Source: Geodermatophilus arenarius
GTDB lineage: Bacteria; Actinomycetota; Actinomycetes; Mycobacteriales; Geodermatophilaceae
Reading direction: 5' to 3'
DNA: 64,000 nt
Assembly (NCBI RefSeq): GCF_042654585.1
Contig: NZ_JBHSGR010000011.1
Coordinates: forward strand, 62,001 to 126,000
In this document: positions 17,758 to 25,239 of the stretch, one piece after another
Layout of the letters: each line of letters starts with the position of its first letter
Position numbering within the stretch: position 1 is the stretch's first letter
Notes under the pieces: generated by a model
Told to the model about the DNA's origin: nothing
Seen by the model: only the letters and a program-made list of their open reading frames with translations
The model's database searches: none
Program-made: the position numbers and the translations under genes

Positions 17758-18342
17758 ATGACCCAACCGCCGCCCGGCCAGCCCTGGCAGCCGCCGCAGG
17801 GCCCCCTGCCCGGCTTCCTGCCCCCGCCTCCGGAGAAGAAGGAGACGCCGGTCTACCTGCGTCCCTGGTTCGCCGTCCTCGCGCTGGTCCTCGTCGTCGC
17901 AACCGTCGGCGCCGCGCTCGGCGGTGGCGACGACGAGGCGGCGACCGCCGCCGCGAGCACCACGACGGTCACCGAGACCGTGACGGCGACCTCCAGCCCC
18001 CAGCCGGCCGTCCCGCCCGTCTCCAGCGCACCGCCGCCGGCCGTCGTGCCGAGCACCACCGCCGCCCCGAGCACCCCGGCCCCGACCACGCCGGCCGCGC
18101 CGGTGGTCGACTTCGCCATGCCGTCGGTGGTCGGGATGACCCTGCAGGACGCCCAGGACCTGATCCAGGCCAACGGCGTCTTCCTCAGCCTGTCCCACGA
18201 CCTGCTCGGCACCCGCAACCAGGTGCTCGACGCCAACTGGAGGGTCTGCACGCAGAACGTCCCGGCCGGCCAGCGGGTCACCGGCGCGGCGGAGGGGACG
18301 ATCGACCTCGGCGTCGTGAAGCTCGAGGAGAGCTGCCCCTGA
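17758..18342 (+). CDS. PASTA-domain membrane protein
   Basis: 194 residues from the ATG at 17758. A Pro/Gln-rich cytoplasmic N-terminus (about 1-32), one TM helix (about 37-55), a long Thr/Ala/Pro-rich extracytoplasmic linker (60-120) and one PASTA domain (about 120-194) starting MPSVVGMTLQDAQDLI. One Cys in the domain (WRVCTQNVPAG) and another at the C-terminus (EESCP) probably form a disulfide. Many actinobacterial proteins have this layout; they are thought to sense or bind cell-wall fragments. No kinase is linked. Confidence 0.85.
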   Translation: MTQPPPGQPWQPPQGPLPGFLPPPPEKKETPVYLRPWFAVLALVLVVATVGAALGGGDDEAATAAASTTTVTETVTATSSPQPAVPPVSSAPPPAVVPSTTAAPSTPAPTTPAAPVVDFAMPSVVGMTLQDAQDLIQANGVFLSLSHDLLGTRNQVLDANWRVCTQNVPAGQRVTGAAEGTIDLGVVKLEESCP

Positions 18343-18375
18343 CCCGTCGCGGGGCGGACGCCGACCGCCCGAGCC

Positions 18376-18400
18376 GTGTCCGGGGCGGCGGGCCGGGTAC
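18376..18400 (+). promoter_or_regulatory. Candidate SigB/SigF-class promoter upstream of the 67-aa protein
   Basis: GTGT at 18376-18379 is separated by 15 bases from GGGTAC at 18395-18400. This resembles the GTTT-N15-GGGTAY pattern of actinobacterial general-stress sigma factors. It sits about 60 bases before the ATG at 18462. One mismatch in the -35 makes it a moderate prediction. Confidence 0.4.
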
Positions 18401-18461
18401 CCCGTGCCCCGACCGGGGTGAGCCCAGCCGTCCGGTCGGAGCACGGCTGAGGAGGTCCGCG

Positions 18462-18665
18462 ATGACCCAGGGTCCGCCGAACGGCGGCTCGGACGGCCGC
18501 ACCGACGACCACGTGCTGCCCGGTGAGCACCCCGACGAGAACGGCGTCGCCGACGACGCTCCCGAGCAGGGACCCCGCGCTGCCCAGGGACCCATGGGCA
18601 GCGGGGACCGCCCCGGCTTCCCCGGCGCCGCCGAGGGCACCGGGATGGGCCAGGCGGAGGACTGA
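18462..18665 (+). CDS. Small hydrophilic acidic protein (67 aa)
   Basis: 67 residues, almost entirely Gly, Asp, Glu, Pro and Asn, with no hydrophobic core, so probably disordered (MTQGPPNGGSDGRTDD start, GTGMGQAED end). A good Shine-Dalgarno (GAGGAGGT) stands six bases before the ATG. Composition resembles hydrophilin-like stress proteins, and the upstream stress-type promoter match would fit that; function is not established. Confidence 0.65.
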   Translation: MTQGPPNGGSDGRTDDHVLPGEHPDENGVADDAPEQGPRAAQGPMGSGDRPGFPGAAEGTGMGQAED

Positions 18666-18674
18666 CCGGCGCGC

Positions 18675-18712
18675 GCCCGTGCTCCGGCTCCACCGTGGGG
18701 CGGAGCACGGGC
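18675..18712. terminator. Bidirectional hairpin terminator between convergent genes
   Basis: GCCCGTGCTCCG at 18675-18686 pairs perfectly with 18701-18712. It lies between the stop of the 67-residue protein and the stop of the minus-strand FAH gene at 18723, so it can end both transcripts. Confidence 0.8.
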
Positions 18713-18722
18713 ACGCTCCGCC

Positions 18723-19652
18723 CTAGGCCCGCGCGGCCGTCGCGGGGGGACCCAGCGGCACCGGGTCGGGGCCGGCGACGATGCGTGCGGTCACCGTGCC
18801 GATCCGCTCGACCGTCACCGCGACCTCCACGCCCGGCCGCAGCCACGGGTGCTGGTCCTCGCCGTGCAGCGACCGCAGCTCCAGCAGGCACCCGGTGCCG
18901 ACCGTGCCGCTGCCGACGACGTCACCGGGCCGCAGCTCGGTGCCGCGCGAGGCGTAGGCGAGCATCTGCCCGAACGACCAGTGGATGTCGGCCCAGCTGC
19001 CGCCGCCCTGCTCGACGCCGTCCACCGCGGCCGCCATCCGCAGCGCGTAGCCGGCGCCGGAGCGGTACGGCTCGAGCTCGTCGGGCGTGACCAGGACCGG
19101 GCCGAGCGTCGTCGCGCCGTCCTTGCCCTTGGCCGGGCCGAGGCCGACCTGGGACTCCACGCCCTGCACGTCGCGGGCGCTCCAGTCGACGAACACCGTG
19201 TAGCCGGCGATCGCGGCCTCGGCCTGCTCCGGCGTGAGGTCCGACCCGCCCCGGCCGACGACCGCGGCGACCTCCACCTCGTAGTCGAACGCCGCCGAGC
19301 CGGGGGAGACGGGCACCGGCTCGCCGGTCCCGCGCACCGCCGCGGGGTTGGTGAAGTAGAAGACCGGCTGCTGGAACCAGACCGGCGAGACCTCCCGGCC
19401 GAACGCGGCGGCGGCGTTGCGCGCGTGCTGCTCGAAGGACAGGAAGTCGCGGACCGACGGTGGCCGCGGCACCGGCGCGCGCAGCACCAGCCCGTCCTCC
19501 GGCACCACCTCGGCCGGGGTGCGCTCCGCCGCCGCGGCGAGGTCGGGCAGCAGGTCGACCAGCGCGGCGTCGAACCCGTGCACCTGCCCGTCGCGCAGCA
19601 GCCCGGCCCGCTCCGCGCCGTCGGACGGCGAGACGTAGGTGACCCAGCGCAT
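18723..19652 (-). CDS. Fumarylacetoacetate hydrolase (FAH) family protein
   Basis: 309 residues. The N-terminal domain of the FAH family (MRWVTYVSPSDGAERAGLL) precedes the catalytic domain with metal ligands in FDYEVEVA (Glu125, Glu127) and VDWSARD (Asp156), then GPAKGKDGATTLGP and the terminal DVVGSGTVGTGCLLEL. Members hydrolyse C-C bonds of acylpyruvates or isomerise and decarboxylate catechol meta-cleavage products; the exact substrate is unknown. It lies 13 bases after the MBL-fold gene, so both probably form one operon for a catabolic branch. Confidence 0.9.
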   Translation of the reverse strand: MRWVTYVSPSDGAERAGLLRDGQVHGFDAALVDLLPDLAAAAERTPAEVVPEDGLVLRAPVPRPPSVRDFLSFEQHARNAAAAFGREVSPVWFQQPVFYFTNPAAVRGTGEPVPVSPGSAAFDYEVEVAAVVGRGGSDLTPEQAEAAIAGYTVFVDWSARDVQGVESQVGLGPAKGKDGATTLGPVLVTPDELEPYRSGAGYALRMAAAVDGVEQGGGSWADIHWSFGQMLAYASRGTELRPGDVVGSGTVGTGCLLELRSLHGEDQHPWLRPGVEVAVTVERIGTVTARIVAGPDPVPLGPPATAARA

Positions 19653-19665
19653 CAGCTCTCCTCCC

Positions 19666-20595
19666 TCACGCCCGGCAGCCGATGGGGCCGCCGTGGAACG
19701 CCACCATGTCCGGCCAGATCTCGGTCAGCGGCAGCCGCTCGCCCGGCGGCCGGCCGTCGAGCTCGGCGTAGGCGCGGTGCAGGTTCCCCACCAGCCGCTC
19801 GGACTCCTGCCACCCGGCGTAGGGGTTGTCCGCGTGCCGGCGCGCGGTCTCCAGCGGCGACCACCCGGCCGCGTGCCCCTCGCGCGCGGTTGCGTCGACG
19901 AAGGCGGCGTAGCCAGCGAGGTCGTCGAGCAGCCGGGGGACCTCGTCGCCGCGGCACACCGGGCCGTGCCCGGGCACCAGCACGTCGGGCTGCAGCGCGC
20001 GCAGCGCCTCCACCGCCCGCGGGTAGCCGGCGACGCTGCCCTCCGCGAGGAACGGCTGGCCGCCGGCGAAGGCGACGTCGCCGGCGAAGGCGACCCGCTG
20101 CGCCGGCAGCCACACGACGACGTCGCCGCGGGTGTGCGCAGGCCCCACCGCGTGCAGCTCCACCGCCCGCTCGCCGAGGTGCAGGGTCAGCGCGCCGGTG
20201 AACGTGAGGTCGGGCGGGCGCACCTCCAGGTGCCCGTAGTCCGGGCCGGTGAGCACCTGCGCGGCCAGCAACCCGGCGGCGAGCTGGTCCTCCCTCGCGT
20301 GCACGTGCCCGACGACCGGGGTGTCGGCGGGGACCAGCCAGTTGCCGAAGGTGTGGTCGCCGTGGTGGTGGGTGTTCACCAGCGCCCGCAGCCGGCCCGG
20401 CGCCACCGACCCGACGGCGGCCAGCAGCGCGCGGTTGCGGGCCTCGGTCGAGGTGGTGTCCACCATCAGCCCCGTGCCGTCGTCGCCGGTGACGACGCCG
20501 GTGTTGTTGATCATCCAGCTGCCGTCGGGCTGCACGTAGGCGAAGACGCCCGGTGCCACCTCCTGCAGCGCGGCGGCCTCGATCGACGTCGTCAC
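19666..20595 (-). CDS. MBL-fold metallo-hydrolase
   Basis: 309 residues from the GTG at 20595; the longer frame upstream runs into the terminator. The dinuclear metal site is clear: H76-x-H78-x-D80-H81 in NTHHHGDH, then His in VGPAHTRGD, Asp in VAFAGDVAFAGG and His in LVPGHGPV. The protein belongs to the broad beta-lactamase-fold hydrolases. Pairing with the FAH protein 13 bases downstream suggests sequential steps on a small lactone, ester or diketone, an inference from context. Confidence 0.9.
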   Translation of the reverse strand: MTTSIEAAALQEVAPGVFAYVQPDGSWMINNTGVVTGDDGTGLMVDTTSTEARNRALLAAVGSVAPGRLRALVNTHHHGDHTFGNWLVPADTPVVGHVHAREDQLAAGLLAAQVLTGPDYGHLEVRPPDLTFTGALTLHLGERAVELHAVGPAHTRGDVVVWLPAQRVAFAGDVAFAGGQPFLAEGSVAGYPRAVEALRALQPDVLVPGHGPVCRGDEVPRLLDDLAGYAAFVDATAREGHAAGWSPLETARRHADNPYAGWQESERLVGNLHRAYAELDGRPPGERLPLTEIWPDMVAFHGGPIGCRA

Positions 20596-20654
20596 GCCGT
20601 CACTCTGCTGGAGCCCAGGTGGCACCGAAAGTCGGCAGGCTCCTCGGCCGGCGT

Positions 20655-20692
20655 GCTCGTGCTCTGCCCCCGACCGGGGGCAGAGCACGAGC
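20655..20692 (-). terminator. 17-bp hairpin terminator after rtcB
   Basis: GCTCGTGCTCTGCCCCC at 20655-20671 pairs perfectly with 20676-20692 around the loop GACC. It lies 13 bases after the rtcB stop and ends that transcript before the MBL gene. Its stem core GTGCTCTGC recurs in the terminator at 28805. Confidence 0.88.
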
Positions 20693-20704
20693 GGGCGCGG
20701 GACC

Positions 20705-21883
20705 TCAGTCGCCCTTGACGTTCACCACCTGGCGCAGCGTGTGCCGGACCTCGACCAGGTCGGCGGCGTCGGCCATGACGACGTCGATGCTCTTGTACGC
20801 CTCGGGGTGCTCGTCGAGGAAGGCGTCCGAGCGGCCCCAGGCGATGCCGGTCATCCGCCGGTCGAGGTCGGCCCGGCTGAACCGCTTGCGCGCGGCCGAC
20901 CGGGAGAACGCCCGCCCGGCACCGTGCGGCGCCGAGGTCAGCGACGCGGCGTCGCCCTTGCCGACGACGACGTAGGACGCCGCGCCCATCGACCCCGGGA
21001 TGAGCCCCCACTGGCCCCGGCGCGCCGCGATCGCGCCCTTGCGGGACAGCCACACCTGGCGGCCGTAGTGGGTCTCCCGCTCGGTGTAGTTGTGGTGGCA
21101 CTGGACCACCTGCTCGCGCCGGACCTCCTCGGTCAGGCCCTGTCCACTCATGAACCGGGACACCTGGTCGGCGACGCGGTCCATCATCTCCTCGCGGTTG
21201 AGCGCGGCGAACCGCTGCGCCCAGCGCAGTGCCTCGATGTACGCGTCGAACTCCGGCTCGCCCTCCTCCAGGTAGGCGAGGTCGCGGTCGGGGACGACGA
21301 CGCCGCGGGCCCGGGTGCGCTCCTGCGCCACCCGGATGTGCTTCGACGCCAGCTTGTTGCCGACGCCTCGCGAGCCCGAGTGCAGGAACAGCCACACCCG
21401 GTCGGCCTCGTCGAGGGACACCTCGATGAAGTGGTTGCCCGAGCCGAGCGAGCCCAGCTGCAGCGGCCAGTCGCGCACGACGCCGTCGGCCTGGTCCGCG
21501 CCCGGGAGTGCGCGGAGCTCCTCGACCCGCGGCGCGGCCGTGTCGCGGAGCCTGCGGTTGTAGCGGCCGGCCGACAGCGGGATCGCCCGCGAGATCTGCT
21601 CGTGCAGCGTGGCCAGGTTGCGGCCGCGGACGTCGTCGCCGGTGAACTGGGTGCGCACGGCCATCATCCCGCAGCCGATGTCCACCCCGACCGCCGCCGG
21701 GATGATCGCCCCGTCGGTCGGGATGACCGAGCCGACGGTTGCGCCCAGACCCAGGTGGGCGTCGGGCATGAGCGCCACGTGCGGGTGGATGAACGGGAGC
21801 GAGGCGGTGCGCTCGGCCTGCTCGCGGGTCGCGTCCTCGAGGATCGACGCCCAGCTGAGCAGGCGTTCGCTGATCTCCTCCAT
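20705..21883 (-). CDS. rtcB: RNA ligase RtcB
   Basis: 392 residues from the ATG at 21883; an upstream in-frame start would add an unconserved His-rich leader. RtcB joins 2',3'-cyclic phosphate or 3'-phosphate RNA ends to 5'-OH ends using GTP and Mn. All key residues are present: Asp68 and Cys71 in GVDIGCGM, His151 in GSGNHF, His168 in LHSGSRG, His263 in QCHHN, and His320 in APHGAGR, which is guanylated. No archease gene or RtcR regulator is adjacent. In bacteria the role is RNA repair, for instance after toxin cleavage. Confidence 0.96.
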   Translation of the reverse strand: MEEISERLLSWASILEDATREQAERTASLPFIHPHVALMPDAHLGLGATVGSVIPTDGAIIPAAVGVDIGCGMMAVRTQFTGDDVRGRNLATLHEQISRAIPLSAGRYNRRLRDTAAPRVEELRALPGADQADGVVRDWPLQLGSLGSGNHFIEVSLDEADRVWLFLHSGSRGVGNKLASKHIRVAQERTRARGVVVPDRDLAYLEEGEPEFDAYIEALRWAQRFAALNREEMMDRVADQVSRFMSGQGLTEEVRREQVVQCHHNYTERETHYGRQVWLSRKGAIAARRGQWGLIPGSMGAASYVVVGKGDAASLTSAPHGAGRAFSRSAARKRFSRADLDRRMTGIAWGRSDAFLDEHPEAYKSIDVVMADAADLVEVRHTLRQVVNVKGD

Positions 21884-22125
21884 CGTCCCTTCTCTTCTGT
21901 GGGTGCGGGGCCCGGTCCCCGCGGCGTCGTGGTGGGCCGGGGCAGTCAACGCGCTCGGCTCGCGCGCCGCGACCGCATTACCCGGGGACCCCGCGGCGGG
22001 GAACTCCCTCGGCTTCCGGGCGGCGCGGCACTAGCCTCGGCACCCTCGCGCGACCACCTCGCCGTGGCGCGCGGCGGCCCCCGTCCGCGCCGCGGTGCCC
22101 GCCCACCGTCCGAGGGGAGACCGGG

Positions 22126-22557
22126 ATGACCACGACACTCAGCGCCGCCGAACTGGCCGAGCGGTACCAGCGCGGCTGGAGCGACCACGACGGCGACGCG
22201 GTCGCCGCCTGCTTCGCCGACGACGGGACCTACGTCGACCCCTCACTGCCCGGACCCCTGCCGAGGACCGCGATCGCCGGGTACGTAAACGGCCTGGTCT
22301 CGGCCTTCCCCGACCTGGTGCTCACCGTCGAGGACCAGGTCAGCGAGGGATCCCGGGTGTACTTCAGCTGGCGCCTGCAGGGCACCAACAGCGGCGTGCT
22401 GCCGGGACTGCCGGCGCCGACCCAGCGCCGGTGCGACGTCCCGGGGGTCGATCTGATCGAGGTCGGGCCGGACGGCATCACGCGGGTCGTCGGCTACTTC
22501 GACCAGAAGGGCTTCTTCGAGCAGCTGGGCCTGCGGGTGGACGTCGTCCCCGGCTGA
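22126..22557 (+). CDS. SnoaL-like / NTF2-fold polyketide cyclase family protein
   Basis: 143 residues. The NTF2-like cone fold is indicated by LAERYQRGWSDHDGDAVAACFADDGTYVDP at the N-terminus, the helix RTAIAGYVNGLVSAFPDL, and the strands VYFSWRLQGTNSG and VDLIEVGPDGITRVVGYFD. Members include ester cyclases and small-molecule-binding proteins; no catalytic pair can be assigned. It is 88 bases ahead of an F420-type oxidoreductase on the same strand. Confidence 0.82.
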   Translation: MTTTLSAAELAERYQRGWSDHDGDAVAACFADDGTYVDPSLPGPLPRTAIAGYVNGLVSAFPDLVLTVEDQVSEGSRVYFSWRLQGTNSGVLPGLPAPTQRRCDVPGVDLIEVGPDGITRVVGYFDQKGFFEQLGLRVDVVPG

Positions 22558-22645
22558 GCCGTGGGACCCCGGCGTGCCGTTTCCGTTCCGCGGGGCCCGG
22601 GCAGCCCTCGTGCGACCGCTGGACCCGACAGTGAGGACGCCCGCG

Positions 22646-23614
22646 ATGCAGGTCGGACTGAAGCTCGCCACCGAGGCCTTCCCGCCCGAGGAGGTCGTCC
22701 GCCAGACGGTGCGGGCCGAGGAGGCGGGCTTCGACTTCGTCGAGATGAGCGACCACTACCACCCGTGGCTCGACGTCCAGGGGCACAGCGGCTTCACCTG
22801 GTCGATGCTCGGCGCGATGGCCGCGAAGACCGAGCGGATCGGCCTGGTCACCGGCGTGACCTGCCCGATCATCCGGTACCACCCGGCGGTCATCGCCCAG
22901 GCCGCGGCCACCGTGCAGATCCTCGCCGAGGGCCGGTTCACCCTCGGCATCGGCGCCGGTGAGCGGCTCAACGAGCACGTCGTCGGCACCGGCTGGCCGG
23001 CGGTGCACGTGCGGCACGAGATGCTCCGCGAGGCGCTGCAGATCATCCGGCAGCTCTGGCAGGGCGGCTACCAGACCTTCGAGGGCAGGTACCTGCAGCT
23101 CGAGGACGCCCGGGTGTTCGACCTGCCCGACGAGCTCCCGGTCATCGCGGTCGCCAGCGGCGGGCACAACGCGTCGGAGCTGGCCGCCCAGTACGGCGAC
23201 GGGCTGTTCGCCACCGAGCCGCGCGAGGACCTCGTCGGCGCCTTCCGCGACGCCGGCGGCAAGGGCCCGCTCTACGCCGAGGTGCCGATGGCGTGGGCGC
23301 AGGACGAGCAGTCCGCCGTCGAGGAGGCGCTGAGGACCAGCCGCTGGGCGCTCACCGGCTGGAAGGTCATGAGCGAGCTGCCCAACCCGGTCAACTTCGA
23401 CGCCGCCAGCCAGACGGTGAGGGAGGACGACATCCGGGGGCAGTTCTCCGTCGGGCCTGACCCGGAGAAGCACCTGCAGCAGGCGCAGCCCTACGTCGAC
23501 GCCGGCTTCGACCACCTCGTCCTGCAGAACGTCGGCCCGGACCCCGACGGGTTCATCGACGCCTGCGCCGGCGGGCTCATCGAGCGGGTCAAGGAGCTCA
23601 AGCCCTCGGCGTGA
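22646..23614 (+). CDS. LLM-class F420-dependent oxidoreductase (FGD-like)
   Basis: 322 residues from the ATG at 22646, whose MQVGLKLATEAFPPEEVV is the normal N-terminus of the family. A luciferase-like TIM barrel is indicated by FDFVEMSDHYHPW, GVTCPIIRYHPAVIAQAAATVQIL, LGIGAGERLNEHVVG, PVIAVASGGHNASELAAQYGDGLF and a C-terminal VLQNVGPDPDGF. It resembles F420-dependent glucose-6-phosphate dehydrogenase relatives (TIGR03557-type). It would transfer hydride between F420 and an unknown substrate. Confidence 0.9.
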   Translation: MQVGLKLATEAFPPEEVVRQTVRAEEAGFDFVEMSDHYHPWLDVQGHSGFTWSMLGAMAAKTERIGLVTGVTCPIIRYHPAVIAQAAATVQILAEGRFTLGIGAGERLNEHVVGTGWPAVHVRHEMLREALQIIRQLWQGGYQTFEGRYLQLEDARVFDLPDELPVIAVASGGHNASELAAQYGDGLFATEPREDLVGAFRDAGGKGPLYAEVPMAWAQDEQSAVEEALRTSRWALTGWKVMSELPNPVNFDAASQTVREDDIRGQFSVGPDPEKHLQQAQPYVDAGFDHLVLQNVGPDPDGFIDACAGGLIERVKELKPSA

Positions 23615-23717
23615 CGGCTCTCGTCAGGACACCGTCCCTGCCGGGTTCCGCAACGGACCTGCCAGGGTGCGCGGCGGGCGGGGGAGGAGCGGACGGACGG
23701 CGGCACACTCGCCGACC

Positions 23718-24314
23718 GTGACCGCCTCCCTCCCCGCCCTGCCCGACACCGCCGCCTGCCGCCTCGCGCGGGAGGTGGCGGAGCAGTTCAGCTCACCGGC
23801 GCTGGTGAACCACTGCCTGCGCTCCTACCTGTGGGCCGCCGACCACGCCGCCCGGCACGGCATCGCGTTCGACGAGGAGCTGCTGTTCGTCGCGGCGATG
23901 GTGCACGACATCGGCCTGGTGCCGGTCTTCGACAGCGCGACCGTGCCGTTCGAGGAGGCCGGCGGGGCGGTCGGCTGGGTGTTCGCCGCGGGGGCGGGCT
24001 GGCCGGCCGCGCGGCGGCGCCGGGTCGCGGAGGTCGTCGTCGCGCACATGGCGCCGGAGGTCGACGTCGCCGCCGACCCCGAGGGACACCTGCTGGAGCT
24101 GGCCACCGGCCTCGACATCTCCGGCCGCGACCCGGACGCCTGGCCCGCCGGCCTGCGCGCCGCCGTCCTCGCGGAGTACCCGCGGCTGGGCCTCATCGGC
24201 GAGTTCGTCGCCTGCTTCGAGGACCAGGCCCGCCGCAAGCCGGACTCGCCGGCCGGCCGGTTCTCGGCGAACGGCTTCGCCGCCCGCGCCCGGGCCAACC
24301 CGCTCGACAGGTAG
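23718..24314 (+). CDS. HD-domain metal-dependent phosphohydrolase-like protein
   Basis: 198 residues from the GTG at 23718. The HD metal site is complete: His32 (VNHCLRSY), His63-Asp64 (MVHDIGLV) and Asp133 (GLDISG), with an extra His at 110 (VVVAHMAPE). The layout resembles the cyanamide hydratase-like or small HD hydrolase group rather than RelA/SpoT or HD-GYP. The substrate is unknown. It converges with the anti-sigma kinase gene. Confidence 0.85.
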   Translation: MTASLPALPDTAACRLAREVAEQFSSPALVNHCLRSYLWAADHAARHGIAFDEELLFVAAMVHDIGLVPVFDSATVPFEEAGGAVGWVFAAGAGWPAARRRRVAEVVVAHMAPEVDVAADPEGHLLELATGLDISGRDPDAWPAGLRAAVLAEYPRLGLIGEFVACFEDQARRKPDSPAGRFSANGFAARARANPLDR

Positions 24315-24381
24315 TCGCCCTCCGGCCGCCTGCAGGGGCCCGCCGCGAGCCTGCGAGCGGTGGGGGGCAGGGGGTCCTTCG

Positions 24382-24810
24382 TCAGCTGCGGTCGAGCAGG
24401 CGCAGCGACGGGCGGCTGCTCAGCCGCTTCTCCAGGCTGACGCAGTGCCGGCCGTCGGGGTCGAGGCGGAAGTCCAGCCGGTCGACCAGCGCCTGCATGA
24501 GCGTGAGCCCCGCGCCGCGCTCGCCGTCGAGGCCGGCCCGGGTGGCCGCCTCCTCGGGGTCGAAGCCGGTGCCGTCGTCGACGACGGTGATCCGGCACAG
24601 CGCCCGGTCGATCTCCACCGACACCTGGTACTCGGCGTGGTCGCCGGCGTGCTGGACGACGTTCGCGCAGGCCTCGGTGAGCGCGAGCGTCGTCTCCTCG
24701 ACGACGGCCTGCTCGATCCGCAGGTGCTCGAGCGCCTGCCGGCACAGGCCGCGGACGAAGGGCACGCTGTCGACGTCGACGGGCAGCCGGACGGTGAACG
24801 CGATGTCCAT
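24382..24810 (-). CDS. RsbW-like anti-sigma factor / serine kinase
   Basis: 142 residues. A single GHKL ATPase domain with the N box ALTEACANVVQHA (Glu46, Asn50), VVDDGTGFDP (78-85) and GERGAGLTLM (96-105). In partner-switching systems this protein binds a stress sigma factor and also phosphorylates a STAS antagonist. It is divergent from a STAS gene with a 67-base shared region, and the phosphatase gene follows the STAS gene, so these three probably form one switch. No sigma factor gene is adjacent. Confidence 0.9.
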   Translation of the reverse strand: MDIAFTVRLPVDVDSVPFVRGLCRQALEHLRIEQAVVEETTLALTEACANVVQHAGDHAEYQVSVEIDRALCRITVVDDGTGFDPEEAATRAGLDGERGAGLTLMQALVDRLDFRLDPDGRHCVSLEKRLSSRPSLRLLDRS

Positions 24811-24856
24811 GCCGAGCCCCTCCCGTGACGGCGCGTACGCTCCTCGGGTCCGTTCC

Positions 24857-24862
24857 GGGTAC
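24857..24862 (+). promoter_or_regulatory. GGGTAC, possible stress-sigma -10 element
   Basis: GGGTAC lies about 15 bases before the STAS start codon, in the intergenic region shared with the RsbW-like gene. It fits the -10 of SigB/SigF-type promoters, but the -35 is not convincing. If real, the switch would be autoregulated by its own sigma factor. Confidence 0.28.
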
Positions 24863-24877
24863 CGAGGGAGCCTGATC

Positions 24878-25228
24878 GTGCTGTTCGCCGTCGACCGCGT
24901 GGCGGTGAACGGGCGGCCCGCGCTGAGGGTACGCGGTGAACTCGACATCGCCACGGTGGCGCTCCTCGCCGCGTACGTCGACGACGAGCTGGCCGCCCAC
25001 CCGCGATCCCTGGTCATCGACCTGACCGCCACCGTCTTCATGGACTCCTCCGGGGCCCGGCAGCTGGTCCGTGCCGCCAAGCAGGCCGCCGCGGCCGGGA
25101 CCGCGCTGCAGGTCGTCTGCCCGCGGGACAACCAGCCGGTGCGCCTGGTCATCGACCTGCTGGACCTGTCCCGCCTGGTGCCCGTCGTGGAGTCGGCGAG
25201 CCTGACCGACGGGGAGGTCGGGTCGTAG
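24878..25228 (+). CDS. STAS-domain anti-sigma factor antagonist (RsbV-like)
   Basis: 116 residues from the GTG at 24878 with GAGGGAG upstream. The STAS fold is complete: LRVRGELDIATVALL, SLVIDLTATVFMDSSGARQLV and VRLVIDLLDLSRLVPV. The phosphorylatable Ser is in MDSSG (57/58). When unphosphorylated it would bind the RsbW-like kinase encoded next door and free the sigma factor. The start of the phytochrome-phosphatase gene follows 11 bases after its stop, so the phosphatase expected to reactivate it is made from the same mRNA. Confidence 0.92.
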   Translation: MLFAVDRVAVNGRPALRVRGELDIATVALLAAYVDDELAAHPRSLVIDLTATVFMDSSGARQLVRAAKQAAAAGTALQVVCPRDNQPVRLVIDLLDLSRLVPVVESASLTDGEVGS

Positions 25229-25239
25229 GGTCGGCCGCG

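Noticed and set aside
24315..24381. Heme oxygenase or other chromophore gene near the phytochrome
   Set aside because: None of the neighbouring frames matches; biliverdin must come from a gene elsewhere.
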